Notes: a model not told the origin generated them from the letters alone. Counted from the first letter of the stretch, positions 1 to 9,456 are shown. The stretch: DNA of 64,000 nucleotides from Sporomusa termitida (GCF_007641255.1 NZ_CP036259.1:1550001-1614000); one strand, 5' to 3'. Translations and numbers: made by a program.

Positions 1-176
1 AAATGCTGGATCAGGTTGGGGTTGGCGGCGACCGTTTGGTTATGTATAACGTGTCCGGCACACATGGCCCGCGTTTTGCCCAGATCGCCCGGGATATGGC
101 CGGACTGCTTGAAAAATTAGGTCCGAGTCCGTTAAGGCCCGGAAGGCCTAGAAAGGAGACGAGTCAAGCGATATGA
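1..176 (+). CDS. mvhD: MvhD/FlpD-family hydrogenase delta subunit, C-terminal end (partial)
   Basis: The reading frame open from base 3 encodes about 57 residues and stops at the TGA at 174-176, overlapping the metV start (ATGA). It contains GGDRLVMY and GPRFAQIA followed by GPSPL, which resembles the C-terminal end of the MvhD/FlpD electron-transfer subunit (a [2Fe-2S] protein that links heterodisulfide reductase-like HdrABC to a partner). The 5' part lies outside the window. In Moorella-type acetogens mvhD sits with hdrABC, metV and metF in a methylene-THF reductase complex, and the position here directly ahead of metV fits that. Identification rests on a short tail plus context. Confidence 0.6.
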   Translation, partial: MLDQVGVGGDRLVMYNVSGTHGPRFAQIARDMAGLLEKLGPSPLRPGRPRKETSQAI

Positions 177-841
177 TAGTTGCAGAAATAAAGCCGATTG
201 AGGAAATTGCCGAGGCGATAAAAGGCGCAAAAAAAGTATTGGTTGCCGGCTGTGGCGGCTGTGTTACCGTGTGTCTGTCCGGTGGGCAGAAGGAAACTGA
301 TATTATGGCCAGTGCTCTCCGGATGAAAATGAAAGTTGACGGTCAGCCTCTGGAAATTGAAACGGCAACGTATGAACGTCAGTGCGACCCTGAATATGTA
401 ATCAGATTTAAAGAGCATTTGCAAGACGTAGATGCGGTTGTGTCTATGGCCTGTGGTGTTGGTGTACAGTTTATGGCCGAGAATTATCCTGAAATCATTT
501 TTGTGCCCGGTCAGAACACTAAATTTGCCGGTGCTGCCATTGAACACGGGATCTGGGAAGAGCGCTGTATGCTATGCGGTGAGTGTGTACTTGCCAAAAC
601 CGGCGGTGTCTGCCCGGTTATCCGCTGTTCCAAGAGCCTCATGAACGGACCGTGCGGCGGCTCGCAAAACGGCGTGTGCGAGATCAGCAAAGACACTCCC
701 TGTGCCTGGCAGCTTATTTATGACCGCCTCAAAGGTCAAGGACGTCTGGATATGATGACCGAAGTACTGCCGGCTAAAAACTGGTCTAAGAACAGAGACG
801 GCGGTCCCCGCAAAATTGTGAGGGAGGATGTGCGGTTATGA
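173..841 (+). CDS. metV: MetV, zinc/Fe-S partner subunit of methylene-THF reductase
   Basis: The 222-residue protein is the small subunit that partners MetF in acetogens, in the methyl branch of the Wood-Ljungdahl pathway. An N-terminal cysteine group (CGGC then C, around residues 27-34) and a dense C-terminal group (CMLCGEC, CPVIRC, GPCGG, around residues 127-165) match the MetV/methylene-THF-reductase C-terminal-domain family, which binds zinc and/or Fe-S. It overlaps mvhD upstream and metF downstream by ATGA, so the three are translationally coupled. The shine-dalgarno GAAAGGAG lies about 15 bases before the ATG. Cytoplasmic. Confidence 0.85.
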   Translation: MIVAEIKPIEEIAEAIKGAKKVLVAGCGGCVTVCLSGGQKETDIMASALRMKMKVDGQPLEIETATYERQCDPEYVIRFKEHLQDVDAVVSMACGVGVQFMAENYPEIIFVPGQNTKFAGAAIEHGIWEERCMLCGECVLAKTGGVCPVIRCSKSLMNGPCGGSQNGVCEISKDTPCAWQLIYDRLKGQGRLDMMTEVLPAKNWSKNRDGGPRKIVREDVRL

Positions 842-1794
842 GTGAAGCAGTAGCCCTTGATAAACAAGCTGAATTAAAGACCGACAGCAAACTAGAGAAG
901 CTGTACTCCTTAGGTCATTTTGTCGTCACCGGTGAGCTTGGTCCGCCTCAGCATGCCGAAGGCCATGAACTGGAGCACCATGCCCATGAACTGAAAGACA
1001 TCGTGGACGGGTTTAACCTGACTGACAATCAGACCGCTATTGTACGTTTGTCCAGTATTGCTGCCGGTATTCATGTTCTCAAAGGCGGCGGTGTTCCCAT
1101 TATCCAGATGACATGCCGGGACCGGAACCGGATTGCGATGCAAAGTGATTTGCTTGGTGCCTACAGCCTGGGGATTCGTGATGTTTTGTGTTTGAGCGGC
1201 GACCACCAGTCTTTCGGTAATCACCCGACCAGTAAGAATGTATATGATGTTGACTCAGTGCAATTGATTGCCATGGTCAAAAAGATGCGGGATGATAAAA
1301 AATTCCTGTCAGATGCTGTCATAAAAGCTAACGAGCCGCGGTTTTTTATCGGCGCGGTAGAAAATCCATTTGGTGATCCCTTTGAATTCCGGGCAATCCG
1401 TCTGGAAAAGAAAGTGAACGCCGGCGCCGATTTTATCCAGACGCAGGCAATATTTGATCTGGAAAAGTTTGCCCGTTTTATGGAAATGGCTGTAGCACGC
1501 GGGATTCATGAAAGAACCAAGATTACAGCCGGTATTCTGCCGGTACGTTCGGTAAAAGCGCTGCAGTATATGAAAAAAGACGTTGCCGGTATGGAAATAC
1601 CTGACAGTCTCATTGAGCGGATGAAAAAAGCCGAGGATCCGAAAAAAGAGGGTATCCAGGTTGCTATCGAAATGTGTAACGAGCTCAAAAAAATCCCTGG
1701 TGTTGCGGGTATTCATATTATGCCTGTTGGCTGGGAAGCCGCACTACCTGAGATTGTCAAAGGTGCTGGATTCCTGCCTCGCCCTAAAGTTTAA
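838..1794 (+). CDS. metF: 5,10-methylenetetrahydrofolate reductase
   Basis: The 318-residue TIM-barrel flavoprotein reduces 5,10-methylene-THF to 5-methyl-THF. Visible family features are the N-terminal FVVTGELGPP (substrate-binding Glu region), the LSGDHQ segment near residue 122, and FIGAVENPF followed by FIQTQAIFD. The length suits a short acetogen MetF that works with MetV. It overlaps metV by four bases. With MvhD upstream, the electron donor is probably an HdrABC-MvhD module rather than NADH alone, but the hdr genes are not in the window. Confidence 0.9.
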   Translation: MSEAVALDKQAELKTDSKLEKLYSLGHFVVTGELGPPQHAEGHELEHHAHELKDIVDGFNLTDNQTAIVRLSSIAAGIHVLKGGGVPIIQMTCRDRNRIAMQSDLLGAYSLGIRDVLCLSGDHQSFGNHPTSKNVYDVDSVQLIAMVKKMRDDKKFLSDAVIKANEPRFFIGAVENPFGDPFEFRAIRLEKKVNAGADFIQTQAIFDLEKFARFMEMAVARGIHERTKITAGILPVRSVKALQYMKKDVAGMEIPDSLIERMKKAEDPKKEGIQVAIEMCNELKKIPGVAGIHIMPVGWEAALPEIVKGAGFLPRPKV

Positions 1795-1959
1795 ATAATA
1801 GACAATTTCAAAAGTAGCGGATCAAGTATTAGCTTGTCCGGAGCAAATGCAGTGTATGGGGTCAGCTGGAATACTGGCTGATCCTGTATTGTTTTAAGAT
1901 TATAACAGCCTTATTCTCCGTAGCCTTAAGAGGTCATAGGAAAGGGTGAGATAAAAAGC

Positions 1960-2481
1960 ATGTGTTCAAAAGTGACAAAAGATCAGGCATTAGAAATTAT
2001 CGGGAAATATGAGAAAGTCCTGGCCATCATTAATAAGTACGGTAAAGCGAAAGAACAATTGTTATCTATTCTCCTGGATATTCAGTGTGCTTCAGGAGAG
2101 AATTACGTAGCTGAGGAATGGGCTGAGGTGGTAGCTTGTCAGCTGGATCTGCCTATTAGCAAAGTACATGATGTTCTTACTTTCTATGCGATGTTCAACA
2201 TAAAGCCTCATGGTAAATATGTCATTGAGATCTGCAAAAGCACACCCTGTCATGTCACAAAAGCTGACGCCGTAGTTAAAATGTTTGAAGAAGTATTGGG
2301 TATAAAACTGGGCGAAACCACTCCCGACAATCTTTTCACCCTGATGCATACCAGTTGCGTTGGTGCCTGCGACATTGGTCCGGTAGCCAAGATCGGTGAT
2401 GAAGTATATGGTAACCTGACAGCGGCTAAAGTGGCCGAGGTTGTTACTAGTTACCGGGGGGTGTCCTCATGTCAAAAATAA
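1960..2481 (+). CDS. hydC: [FeFe]-hydrogenase subunit HydC (NuoE-like), first cluster
   Basis: The 173-residue protein is a thioredoxin-fold [2Fe-2S] subunit of the NuoE/HydC family. The four-cysteine pattern is present: CKSTPC near residue 91 and CVGAC near residue 132. It begins the hydCBA operon: hydB starts 13 bases before this gene ends and hydA follows. HydC passes electrons to or from the flavin subunit HydB. The gene lies 165 bases after metF; the gap holds no clear terminator, so co-transcription with metVF is possible. Confidence 0.88.
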   Translation: MCSKVTKDQALEIIGKYEKVLAIINKYGKAKEQLLSILLDIQCASGENYVAEEWAEVVACQLDLPISKVHDVLTFYAMFNIKPHGKYVIEICKSTPCHVTKADAVVKMFEEVLGIKLGETTPDNLFTLMHTSCVGACDIGPVAKIGDEVYGNLTAAKVAEVVTSYRGVSSCQK

Positions 2482-3770
2482 ATAAACTTATTTCCAGTAA
2501 TTGCGGCGTAATCAGACCCGATTCTGTTGAAGACTATGTGAAAGCAGGCGGGTATGAAGGTCTGAAAAAGGCTTTCACTATGACGCCGGAAGAAATTATT
2601 AGCGAAGTTAAAAAGGCTAAATTGTTAGGTCGCGGTGGCGCTGCTTATCCGGCTGGTTCAAAATGGGAACAATTGCTGGCAATCCCGGAGTTCCCGAAAT
2701 ATATTGTTATAAATGCCGATGAAGGCGAGCCAGGTACTTTTAAGGATAAGTTGTTGCTAAGTCAAGATCCACTTAGAGTAATCGAAGGTATGACCATCTC
2801 CGGACATGTTTTCAGTTCCCATGACGGCTATATCTATATTCGCGGTGAATACCGCGCTATTCAAAAGGTTTTCCAGAGTGCCATTGATAACGCTGTAAAG
2901 GCCGGGTATCTTGGCACAAACATTATGGGTACTGATTTTGAGTTTAATATCCATATTATGACCGGTGCCGGCGCTTATGTATGCGGTGAAAACTCGGCGC
3001 TCCTTAACTCCATTGAAGGTAAAGCCGGACGTCCACGCATTAAACCCCCGCATTTGGCAGAAGTCGGATTGTTCCTTATGCCGACACTTGTTAATAATGT
3101 GGAATCAATCGCCAATATCCCGACAATTGTTCTCGATGGCGGTGATAAATACCTGAGCTACGGCACCAAAGACAGTGGTGGGACAAAACTTATTTGTCTG
3201 TCAGGCAATGCTGTTAACCGCGGCGTATATGAAATTCCTTTTGGTGTGAGCCTGCGTGATGCCATTTATGATCCTGAAATGGGCGGTGGTGTTCCTAACG
3301 GCAAAAAACTTAAATTCTTCCATCTTGGTGGTCAGTCAGGTCCGATAGGCGCTGAGGCGCAGTTAGATACTATGTATTGTTATAAAGCGCTTCGCAACGC
3401 CGGTTTGAGCGTTGGTTCCGGCGCAATCGTGGTTATGGACGAAGATGTCTGTGTAATTGATTATTTAAAAGGGGTCACTGAATTCTTTATCCATGAGTCT
3501 TGCGGTAAATGTACTCCTTGCCGGGAAGGTAACAAGCAAATTTATGCAATACTTTGTAAACTCTCTGAAGGTGAAGCGACCAAGGAGGATATGGCAGTTC
3601 TTAAGCGAATGATTGATACAATGACCAATACCTCATTCTGCGGTCTGGGTCAATCGGCAGCAGTTGCCTTAAATACCTGCTGGAAGCTTTTCAAAGCTGA
3701 ATTTGAAGATCACCTGCATAAGAAATGTCCGGCGCAAGTTTGCTTTACTGAACAGGAAAGGGGTGAGTAG
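2469..3770 (+). CDS. hydB: [FeFe]-hydrogenase subunit HydB (NuoF-like), short form
   Basis: The 433-residue NuoF-family subunit binds FMN and NAD(H). Seen are LLGRGGAAYPAG and NADEGEPGTFKD (FMN/NAD binding), GAGAYVCGENSAL, and the [4Fe-4S] ligand set SCGKCTPCREG near residue 343. Unlike the second HydB in this window (596 residues) it lacks the N-terminal thioredoxin-like [2Fe-2S] domain and ends just after CPAQVC, so the C-terminal 2x[4Fe-4S] ferredoxin domain is also missing. Bifurcating HydB proteins normally carry these extra clusters. Whether this enzyme bifurcates or is a simple NADH-dependent hydrogenase is therefore open. The start is fixed by a GGGGGG ribosome site inside hydC. Confidence 0.88.
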   Translation: MSKINKLISSNCGVIRPDSVEDYVKAGGYEGLKKAFTMTPEEIISEVKKAKLLGRGGAAYPAGSKWEQLLAIPEFPKYIVINADEGEPGTFKDKLLLSQDPLRVIEGMTISGHVFSSHDGYIYIRGEYRAIQKVFQSAIDNAVKAGYLGTNIMGTDFEFNIHIMTGAGAYVCGENSALLNSIEGKAGRPRIKPPHLAEVGLFLMPTLVNNVESIANIPTIVLDGGDKYLSYGTKDSGGTKLICLSGNAVNRGVYEIPFGVSLRDAIYDPEMGGGVPNGKKLKFFHLGGQSGPIGAEAQLDTMYCYKALRNAGLSVGSGAIVVMDEDVCVIDYLKGVTEFFIHESCGKCTPCREGNKQIYAILCKLSEGEATKEDMAVLKRMIDTMTNTSFCGLGQSAAVALNTCWKLFKAEFEDHLHKKCPAQVCFTEQERGE

Positions 3771-3772
3771 TG

Positions 3773-5518
3773 ATGGGCCATCATGCTTCAGATCCTAACA
3801 AGATAGTAAATATTACAATTGACGGTATTCCTGTATCATGTCCAGAAACCACACTTATCCTGGATGCCGCAAAAATGGTTGGTATAGATATTCCCGTATT
3901 ATGCTATCATCCTGACTTGAAAGTGCGTGCTACCTGCCGGGTATGTGTAGTAGAGATGAAAGGCCAGAGGAAACTTAAGACTGCTTGCGGTAATGAGGTT
4001 TGGGACGGTGCAGAGTTTATCACTAACAGTCCGTCAGTTCGCCAAGCCAGGAAAGATGTTCTTGAACTTATCCTGGCTGAGCACCCGCAGGACTGCTTAC
4101 AATGCATTAGAAGTACAAATTGCGAACTGCAACAGTTAGCAAGAGATTTTGGTATTAGCAAGCCATTATTTGCAAACCAGCCTAAACAAATCCCGATTGA
4201 GGATTCCAATGGCGTTATTGTCCGCGACATGGAAAAATGTGTAAAATGCGGACGCTGTGTTGAGATGTGCCAAGAGGTTCAAACCGTTGGCGCCATCAAT
4301 ACTGCCCATCGCTCAGTTGAATACGAAGTGACCACTGCTTTTGACCGGCCGCTGCAAGATACTACCTGCGTATATTGCGGACAATGTATTGCGGTTTGTC
4401 CGGTAGGCGCATTATATGAAAAAGATGATAGCGAAAAGGTTTGGCAGGCGCTTGCTGATGCCGACAAACATGTTATTGTCCAAGTCGCCCCGGCTGTCCG
4501 GGTAGCATTGGGTGAGGAATTCGGTATGGGCTCAGGCAGTATTGCTACAGGCAAAATGGTGGCTGCTCTCCGGCGCTTAGGCTTTGATAAAGTGTTTGAT
4601 ACCGATTTCGCTGCCGATGTAACCATTATGGAAGAAGGTAGCGAGCTGTTAGAAAGAATGAGTCATGGTGGCGCATTGCCGCTTATTACCTCTTGCAGCC
4701 CAGGGTGGGTTAACTTTGTTGAGACATTCTATCCGGATTTATTGCCTAACGTGTCAAGCTGCAAATCACCGCAACAAATGTTTGGTGCATTAGCTAAAAC
4801 CTATTATCCGCAAAAAGCTGGTATTGATGCCAGCAAAATAGTATCGGTGTCTATCATGCCTTGCGTTGCTAAAAAATATGAGAGTGCCCGCCCTGAAATG
4901 AATGGCAGCGGCTATCGCGATGTAGACATTGTTTTGACCACACGGGAGTTAGCCCGGATGATTAAACAGTCAGGATTTGACTTCAATAAGCTAACAGATG
5001 AAGAGTTTGACGCTCCGCTTGGTTTGTCTACTGGTGCGGCTGTTATCTTCGGTACCTCTGGTGGCGTTATGGAAGCAGCCCTTCGTACTGTGTATGAAGT
5101 TGTGACTGGCAAAGAGCTAGCCAATGTTGACTTTGACGGCATACGCGGCTTGGCCGGCGTTAAAGAAGCCGAAGTTGACCTCGATGGCCAAAAAGTTAAA
5201 GTAGCCATTGCCAATGGTCTTAAAAACGCCCGCCAGATTTTGGATAAGATTCGAGCCGGCGAATGTGAATATCAGTTTGTTGAGATTATGTGCTGCCCAG
5301 GTGGCTGTATTGGCGGCGGCGGTCAGCCGTGGGGTACTACTGCTGCTACTAAAGAGGCTCGCATGGCCGGTCTCTATCAGGCAGATCGTGAAACTCCGAT
5401 TCGTCAGTCGCATAAGAATCCGGCAGTGAAAGCATTGTATGAAGAGTTTTTAGGTAAACCGCTTAGCCATAAGTCTCACGAACTTCTTCATACTCACTAC
5501 CATCCCCGCCATAAGTAG
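3773..5518 (+). CDS. hydA: [FeFe]-hydrogenase catalytic subunit HydA, first cluster
   Basis: The 581-residue catalytic subunit has, in order: a plant-type [2Fe-2S] domain (cysteines CYHPD, CRVC), a His/Cys-ligated [4Fe-4S] segment (HPQDCLQC), two [4Fe-4S] ferredoxin motifs (CVKCGRCVEMC, CVYCGQCIAVC), and the H-cluster domain. H-cluster motifs are TSCSPGW (about residue 305), MPCVAKK (about 362) and CCPGGCIGGGG (about 506). A C-terminal HKSHELLHTHY tail is shared by all three catalytic HydA proteins here. GTG at 3770 is also possible, but ATG 3773 is better spaced from the AAAGGGGTG ribosome site. It interconverts H2 with electrons from HydBC. Confidence 0.92.
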   Translation: MGHHASDPNKIVNITIDGIPVSCPETTLILDAAKMVGIDIPVLCYHPDLKVRATCRVCVVEMKGQRKLKTACGNEVWDGAEFITNSPSVRQARKDVLELILAEHPQDCLQCIRSTNCELQQLARDFGISKPLFANQPKQIPIEDSNGVIVRDMEKCVKCGRCVEMCQEVQTVGAINTAHRSVEYEVTTAFDRPLQDTTCVYCGQCIAVCPVGALYEKDDSEKVWQALADADKHVIVQVAPAVRVALGEEFGMGSGSIATGKMVAALRRLGFDKVFDTDFAADVTIMEEGSELLERMSHGGALPLITSCSPGWVNFVETFYPDLLPNVSSCKSPQQMFGALAKTYYPQKAGIDASKIVSVSIMPCVAKKYESARPEMNGSGYRDVDIVLTTRELARMIKQSGFDFNKLTDEEFDAPLGLSTGAAVIFGTSGGVMEAALRTVYEVVTGKELANVDFDGIRGLAGVKEAEVDLDGQKVKVAIANGLKNARQILDKIRAGECEYQFVEIMCCPGGCIGGGGQPWGTTAATKEARMAGLYQADRETPIRQSHKNPAVKALYEEFLGKPLSHKSHELLHTHYHPRHK

Positions 5519-5544
5519 GAGTAAGTAAGAGCTTGTAGATTGTT

Positions 5545-5580
5545 AATGAGGACGGCTTCCCATAGCCGTCCTCATTTGTC
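5545..5580 (+). terminator. Hairpin terminator after hydCBA
   Basis: A 13-bp perfect stem (AATGAGGACGGCT with AGCCGTCCTCATT) and a six-base loop lie 27 bases after the hydA stop. The T-run is short (ATTTGT), so termination may be partial. Confidence 0.7.
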
Positions 5581-5602
5581 AGCTATAATATAAAATAGCT
5601 GT

Positions 5603-5632
5603 TTGTGTAGTAGCGACGGGCTGTGATAAAAT
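5603..5632 (+). promoter_or_regulatory. Possible sigma-A promoter for pabABC
   Basis: TTGTGT (5603-5608) and TAAAAT (5627-5632) are separated by 18 bases, about 55 bases before the pabA start. The match to the consensus is moderate, so this is a tentative call. Confidence 0.35.
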
Positions 5633-5687
5633 ACAAATAGAGCCTATCCAACTTGTTAACGAGAACATGCCAAGGAGGATCTGACCC

Positions 5688-6293
5688 TTGATATTAATGC
5701 TAGATAACTATGATTCCTTTGTATATAACCTCGTCCAGTACCTTGGCGAAATGGGAGAAGATATCCGGGTTTTCCGGAATAATAAACTGACGCTTGCTCA
5801 AATTGAAGACATGCGTCCTGACCACATTGTTCTCTCACCCGGCCCTTGCACTCCTAATGAAGCCGGTATTAGCCTTGAACTTATTAAGTATTTTAAAGGT
5901 AAAATACCTATTCTGGGCGTTTGTCTTGGTCATCAGGCCATCGGACAGGCGTTTGGCGGCGATGTTGTGCGAGCGCCACGCTTGATGCATGGCAAAACGT
6001 CTCTGGTATATCATGACGGTAAAGGTGTTTTCTGCGGTTTAAAGAACCCATTATCAGCTACCCGCTATCATTCATTAATAGTTAAGAAAGAAACCCTGCC
6101 TGATTGCTTTGAGATTACTGCTGAGACTGAGCTCGGCGAGATTATGGGAATTCGACATAAAGAGTATCTGATTGAAGGTGTCCAGTTTCATCCAGAGTCC
6201 ATTCTTACTGAAGAGGGACATGCCATGTTGGAAAACTTTCTTACGATGAACCCTACATGGACAACCAAGAGAAAGGGGCCAGCCGGTAAATGA
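5688..6293 (+). CDS. pabA: Aminodeoxychorismate/anthranilate synthase glutamine amidotransferase component
   Basis: The 201-residue class-I glutamine amidotransferase releases ammonia for the PabB partner. Seen are [12 protein letters not shown] at the start, the nucleophile Cys in [11 protein letters not shown] (about residue 79) and the catalytic His/Glu in VQFHPES (about residue 170). The TTG at 5688 is chosen because AAGGAGG lies about ten bases upstream and it gives the usual family start. It overlaps pabB by four bases. TrpG function is possible too, but the neighbours are pabB and pabC, not trp genes. Confidence 0.88.
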   Translation: MILMLDNYDSFVYNLVQYLGEMGEDIRVFRNNKLTLAQIEDMRPDHIVLSPGPCTPNEAGISLELIKYFKGKIPILGVCLGHQAIGQAFGGDVVRAPRLMHGKTSLVYHDGKGVFCGLKNPLSATRYHSLIVKKETLPDCFEITAETELGEIMGIRHKEYLIEGVQFHPESILTEEGHAMLENFLTMNPTWTTKRKGPAGK

Positions 6294-7696
6294 GACCGAC
6301 ACCGATTATACGCGAAATCAACCTGACATTGCCGCCTGCTGAAGTATTTTCGTTATTTGCCCAGCAGCCTTACAGTGTTTTTTTGGATAGCGGCGTGGAT
6401 ACAAACGGTATGGGACGCTATTCTTTTATAGCCCGTGACCCATTTTTGCTGTTTTCCAGCAAGGCACAAACAATACATATTGAAGATAAGAGTGGTAGCC
6501 GGACTTTGGCTGGCAACCCTTTTGACGAGCTTAAGCGACTACTTACTATATATAAAACCCAAAAAGTATCCGGACTACCCCCGTTAACAGGCGGGATTAT
6601 CGGTTATTTCGGTTATGATATGGGATATCTCTTAGAAATAATTCCCGGGTTAAGTACAGATGACCTCAACAACCCTGACTGTTTCTTTGGTTTTTATGAT
6701 ACAGTGTTGATTTTTGACCACCATACCGGTAAGTCATACATTGCCGCCAATGGTTTTCCTGAACACAACGAGCCGGCACGGCACCAGCGGGCTGAAGCCC
6801 GCATTGCGGAACTGGCTGGTATGCTAGCTGCAGCTAAACCATTGCCTGAACCTAAACCTCAAATACCTGAAGGTGACTTCCAGTCAAATTTTACGCGCGA
6901 GGGACATTGTGCAATGGTGCAGCAAGGCATAGACTACATTGCTGCCGGTGATATATTTCAGGTAAATCTGACACAACGGTTTAACGCTAAAGTGACGGTT
7001 CCTCCTTACGAGCTTTATCGCTATCTTCGGCATATCAATCCAGCGCCCTTTGCTTCATATTTAAATTTTGGTGAGGTTATTGTTGCCAGTGCTTCACCTG
7101 AACGCTACTTACTTGTGACTGATAAAATGGTGGAGACAAGGCCAATAAAAGGCACAAGACCACGTGGCACAGATCCGGAAGCAGACAGGCTGCTCAGAGA
7201 TGAACTGCTCGCCAGTGAAAAGGATCGGGCTGAGCTGGTTATGATTATCGACCTTGAACGCAACGATCTGGGAAGGGTTTGTGAGTTTGGCAGCGTCCGT
7301 GTGCCTGATTTAATCCGGTTGGAGCAATATGCGACAGTCTTTCATCTTGTATCAACTGTGGTGGGAAAGCTGGCAGAGGATAAAGATATTATTGATCTTG
7401 TAAAAGCCTCTTTTCCCGGCGGTTCGATTACCGGAGCCCCTAAAGTCCGGGCAATGGAGATTATTGATGAGCTTGAGTCAGTCCGGCGAAGTATCTATAC
7501 CGGTTCGGTTGGGTATATTGATTTTAACGGCGACGCTGACCTAAATATTATTATCCGAACATTTATTATTAAAGGGGACCGTGCTTATTATCAGGTCGGG
7601 GGTGGTATAATAGCTGACTCTATTCCTGAGCTTGAATATGAAGAAAGTTTAGACAAGGCCCGGGCGCTTATGCGAGCTCTGGGTTATCATGTGTAA
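6290..7696 (+). CDS. pabB: Aminodeoxychorismate synthase component I
   Basis: The 468-residue chorismate-binding enzyme aminates chorismate to 4-amino-4-deoxychorismate with ammonia from PabA. The C-terminal chorismate domain carries the PIKGTRPRG motif near residue 284; the lysine in PIKGT marks PabB, where anthranilate synthases have [17 protein letters not shown] near residue 380 is the other family signature. The N-terminal domain resembles TrpE/PabB component I. Pathway: p-aminobenzoate for folate, needed in quantity by an acetogen that carries one-carbon units on THF. Confidence 0.9.
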   Translation: MRPTPIIREINLTLPPAEVFSLFAQQPYSVFLDSGVDTNGMGRYSFIARDPFLLFSSKAQTIHIEDKSGSRTLAGNPFDELKRLLTIYKTQKVSGLPPLTGGIIGYFGYDMGYLLEIIPGLSTDDLNNPDCFFGFYDTVLIFDHHTGKSYIAANGFPEHNEPARHQRAEARIAELAGMLAAAKPLPEPKPQIPEGDFQSNFTREGHCAMVQQGIDYIAAGDIFQVNLTQRFNAKVTVPPYELYRYLRHINPAPFASYLNFGEVIVASASPERYLLVTDKMVETRPIKGTRPRGTDPEADRLLRDELLASEKDRAELVMIIDLERNDLGRVCEFGSVRVPDLIRLEQYATVFHLVSTVVGKLAEDKDIIDLVKASFPGGSITGAPKVRAMEIIDELESVRRSIYTGSVGYIDFNGDADLNIIIRTFIIKGDRAYYQVGGGIIADSIPELEYEESLDKARALMRALGYHV

Positions 7697-7706
7697 GGAC
7701 GTTGTG

Positions 7707-8552
7707 ATGATTATTTATTTTAATGGTCAGCTTGTTCCCGCAGGCGATAGTATTGTTTCTCCGTTAGATCACGGCTTTCTTTATGGGCACGGCTTATTTG
7801 AAACTATGCGCGCTTATAAAGGCAGAGTTTTTTGTCTTGCAGAACATCTCAAACGCCTTGAAGAGGCCGCTGATTTTCTTGGCTGGCCTAAAATCCCCGG
7901 CAGGGTGGAATTAAGTATGGCTATTGCCAGTGTGCTAAGCGAGAATCATCTGAGTGATGCCTCAATTCGCCTGACATTATCCCGGGGTATTGGGGCTGCG
8001 CGCCCAGACCCCGGCAGTTGCGGTCAACCGACAGTGGCAGTGTATGCTTCGCAGCTACCGCCCCCATTGTCACCAGCTGGCTGGCATATAGCTATAGTAA
8101 AATTACGCCGGAATTTGTCTTCACCACTTGTTAGAATCAAATCTGCCAATTACCTTGACAACCTGTTAGCCAAAGCTGAAGCCCGGTCCCGCAATGCCCA
8201 GGAGGCCATTATGCTTAATACTGACGGCTTTGTTGCGGAGGGGGCGATGAGTAATATATTTTATGTTACAGAGGGACGGCTGATTACCCCTGATGATGAC
8301 AGTGGCATTCTGCCCGGTGTGACCAGGCGTATGGTAATAGAACTGGCGCAAGCGGCAGGTATCCCGGTTGAGATGCGGCAGGTATCCCTGGCAGAGCTTA
8401 TCAGGGCTGATGAAATATTTTTAACAAGTTCAATTATGGAGATTATGCCGGTAACTGCATGTGAGGGCAAGACAATTGGCGCTACGCCGGCAGCCGGGGT
8501 TATTACAGCAAAGTTGCAGACACTGTACCGGGAATTGGCCGCAAGGGAGTGA
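7707..8552 (+). CDS. pabC: Aminodeoxychorismate lyase (class IV aminotransferase fold)
   Basis: This PLP enzyme of about 281 residues belongs to the class-IV aminotransferase family; after pabA and pabB it is most likely 4-amino-4-deoxychorismate lyase, giving p-aminobenzoate and pyruvate. The PLP lysine is in RIKSANYLDNLLAKAEA and the C-terminal LTSSIMEIMPV is typical. ATG 7707 is preferred over the upstream ATG at 7689 because AAGGA ends nine bases ahead and the protein then begins MIIYFNGQLV like its relatives. A branched-chain or D-amino-acid aminotransferase cannot be excluded from sequence alone. Confidence 0.82.
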   Translation: MIIYFNGQLVPAGDSIVSPLDHGFLYGHGLFETMRAYKGRVFCLAEHLKRLEEAADFLGWPKIPGRVELSMAIASVLSENHLSDASIRLTLSRGIGAARPDPGSCGQPTVAVYASQLPPPLSPAGWHIAIVKLRRNLSSPLVRIKSANYLDNLLAKAEARSRNAQEAIMLNTDGFVAEGAMSNIFYVTEGRLITPDDDSGILPGVTRRMVIELAQAAGIPVEMRQVSLAELIRADEIFLTSSIMEIMPVTACEGKTIGATPAAGVITAKLQTLYRELAARE

Positions 8553-9355
8553 GAAACACGGACCCACTTAAAGGAACAGCCCAATATCAGGTTGTTAAAT
8601 TCCGAGGGGCGGATGTTACAAACACTGAAGAACCGGTCGTCGAAGAATTGCCCCTTACTATATACTTAAATGGTAAAGAACTTGTGACAATGCTCGCTGC
8701 TTATGGTGAAGAAGACTATTTGGTGACAGGCTTTTTGGCTACAGAAGGAATAATCCAGAATATTAAAGATATTAAGAGCCTTGATGTTGATGTGCTCCAA
8801 GGGATCATTCATGTAACAACCGCATCTGGAGAAACAGTAGCTGAAAAGATGTTTTTAAAACGTTATCTTACCGCCTGCTGCGGCAAAGGGCGGAGTGCCT
8901 TTTACTTTGCCAATGATGTTTTAACCGCAAAAACTGTTGATAGCGAGATCAAGCTAACAGCGCAGCAAGCGATGGCTTATTCGGAAATGCTGGAATCAGC
9001 CTCTGCGACATTCCGGCTAACCGGTGGCGTACATGGAGGTGCATTGGCGGCAGAGGGTAAGTTAGTCTGTTGGAGTCAGGATATTGGACGGCACAATGTC
9101 TTCGATAAACTATACGGGCGTTGTTTAATTGAAGGAATCAGCACTCATGATAAAGTTCTGGTTTTTTCCGGGCGGGTATCATCGGAGATAATTCTAAAGG
9201 TTAGCAAAATGAACATATCTATTATTATTGCCCGTTCGGCGCCGACAAGCTTAGCCCTTGATATGGCTGAAGAACTTGGTGTGACAGTAATTGGCTTTGC
9301 CCGGGAAGAGCGGTTAAATGTGTATACTCATGCGGAGCGAATTATTGGCTGTTAG
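8549..9355 (+). CDS. fdhD: FdhD, sulfurtransferase for formate dehydrogenase maturation
   Basis: The 268-residue FdhD-family protein sulfurates the molybdenum/tungsten cofactor before insertion into formate dehydrogenase. The family cysteine segment appears as TACCGKGRSAF near residue 110, then TGGVHGGAL and DIGRHNVFDKLYG. It starts with GTG overlapping the pabC stop; the AAGGGA ribosome site is unusually close, so the exact start is uncertain. It precedes two moeA-type genes and two formate dehydrogenases, which fits its role. Confidence 0.9.
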   Translation: MRNTDPLKGTAQYQVVKFRGADVTNTEEPVVEELPLTIYLNGKELVTMLAAYGEEDYLVTGFLATEGIIQNIKDIKSLDVDVLQGIIHVTTASGETVAEKMFLKRYLTACCGKGRSAFYFANDVLTAKTVDSEIKLTAQQAMAYSEMLESASATFRLTGGVHGGALAAEGKLVCWSQDIGRHNVFDKLYGRCLIEGISTHDKVLVFSGRVSSEIILKVSKMNISIIIARSAPTSLALDMAEELGVTVIGFAREERLNVYTHAERIIGC

Positions 9356-9431
9356 AGCAACTCTTCCTAAGGTAGAATTCTTTCGGACGAATTTGCATAG
9401 GCAGGGATTTTAAGGGCATTACGTGAATCTA

Positions 9432-9456
9432 CTATTTGAAATATCTACGCAAATAG
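9432..9456 (+). other. Inverted repeat in the leader of the first MoeA-type gene
   Basis: CTATTTG (9432-9438) and CAAATAG (9450-9456) form a 7-bp stem with an 11-base loop, ending 16 bases before the AGGAGGAG ribosome site. The 131-base gap after fdhD has no clear promoter. Role unknown; it could be an operator or a leader hairpin. Confidence 0.3.
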
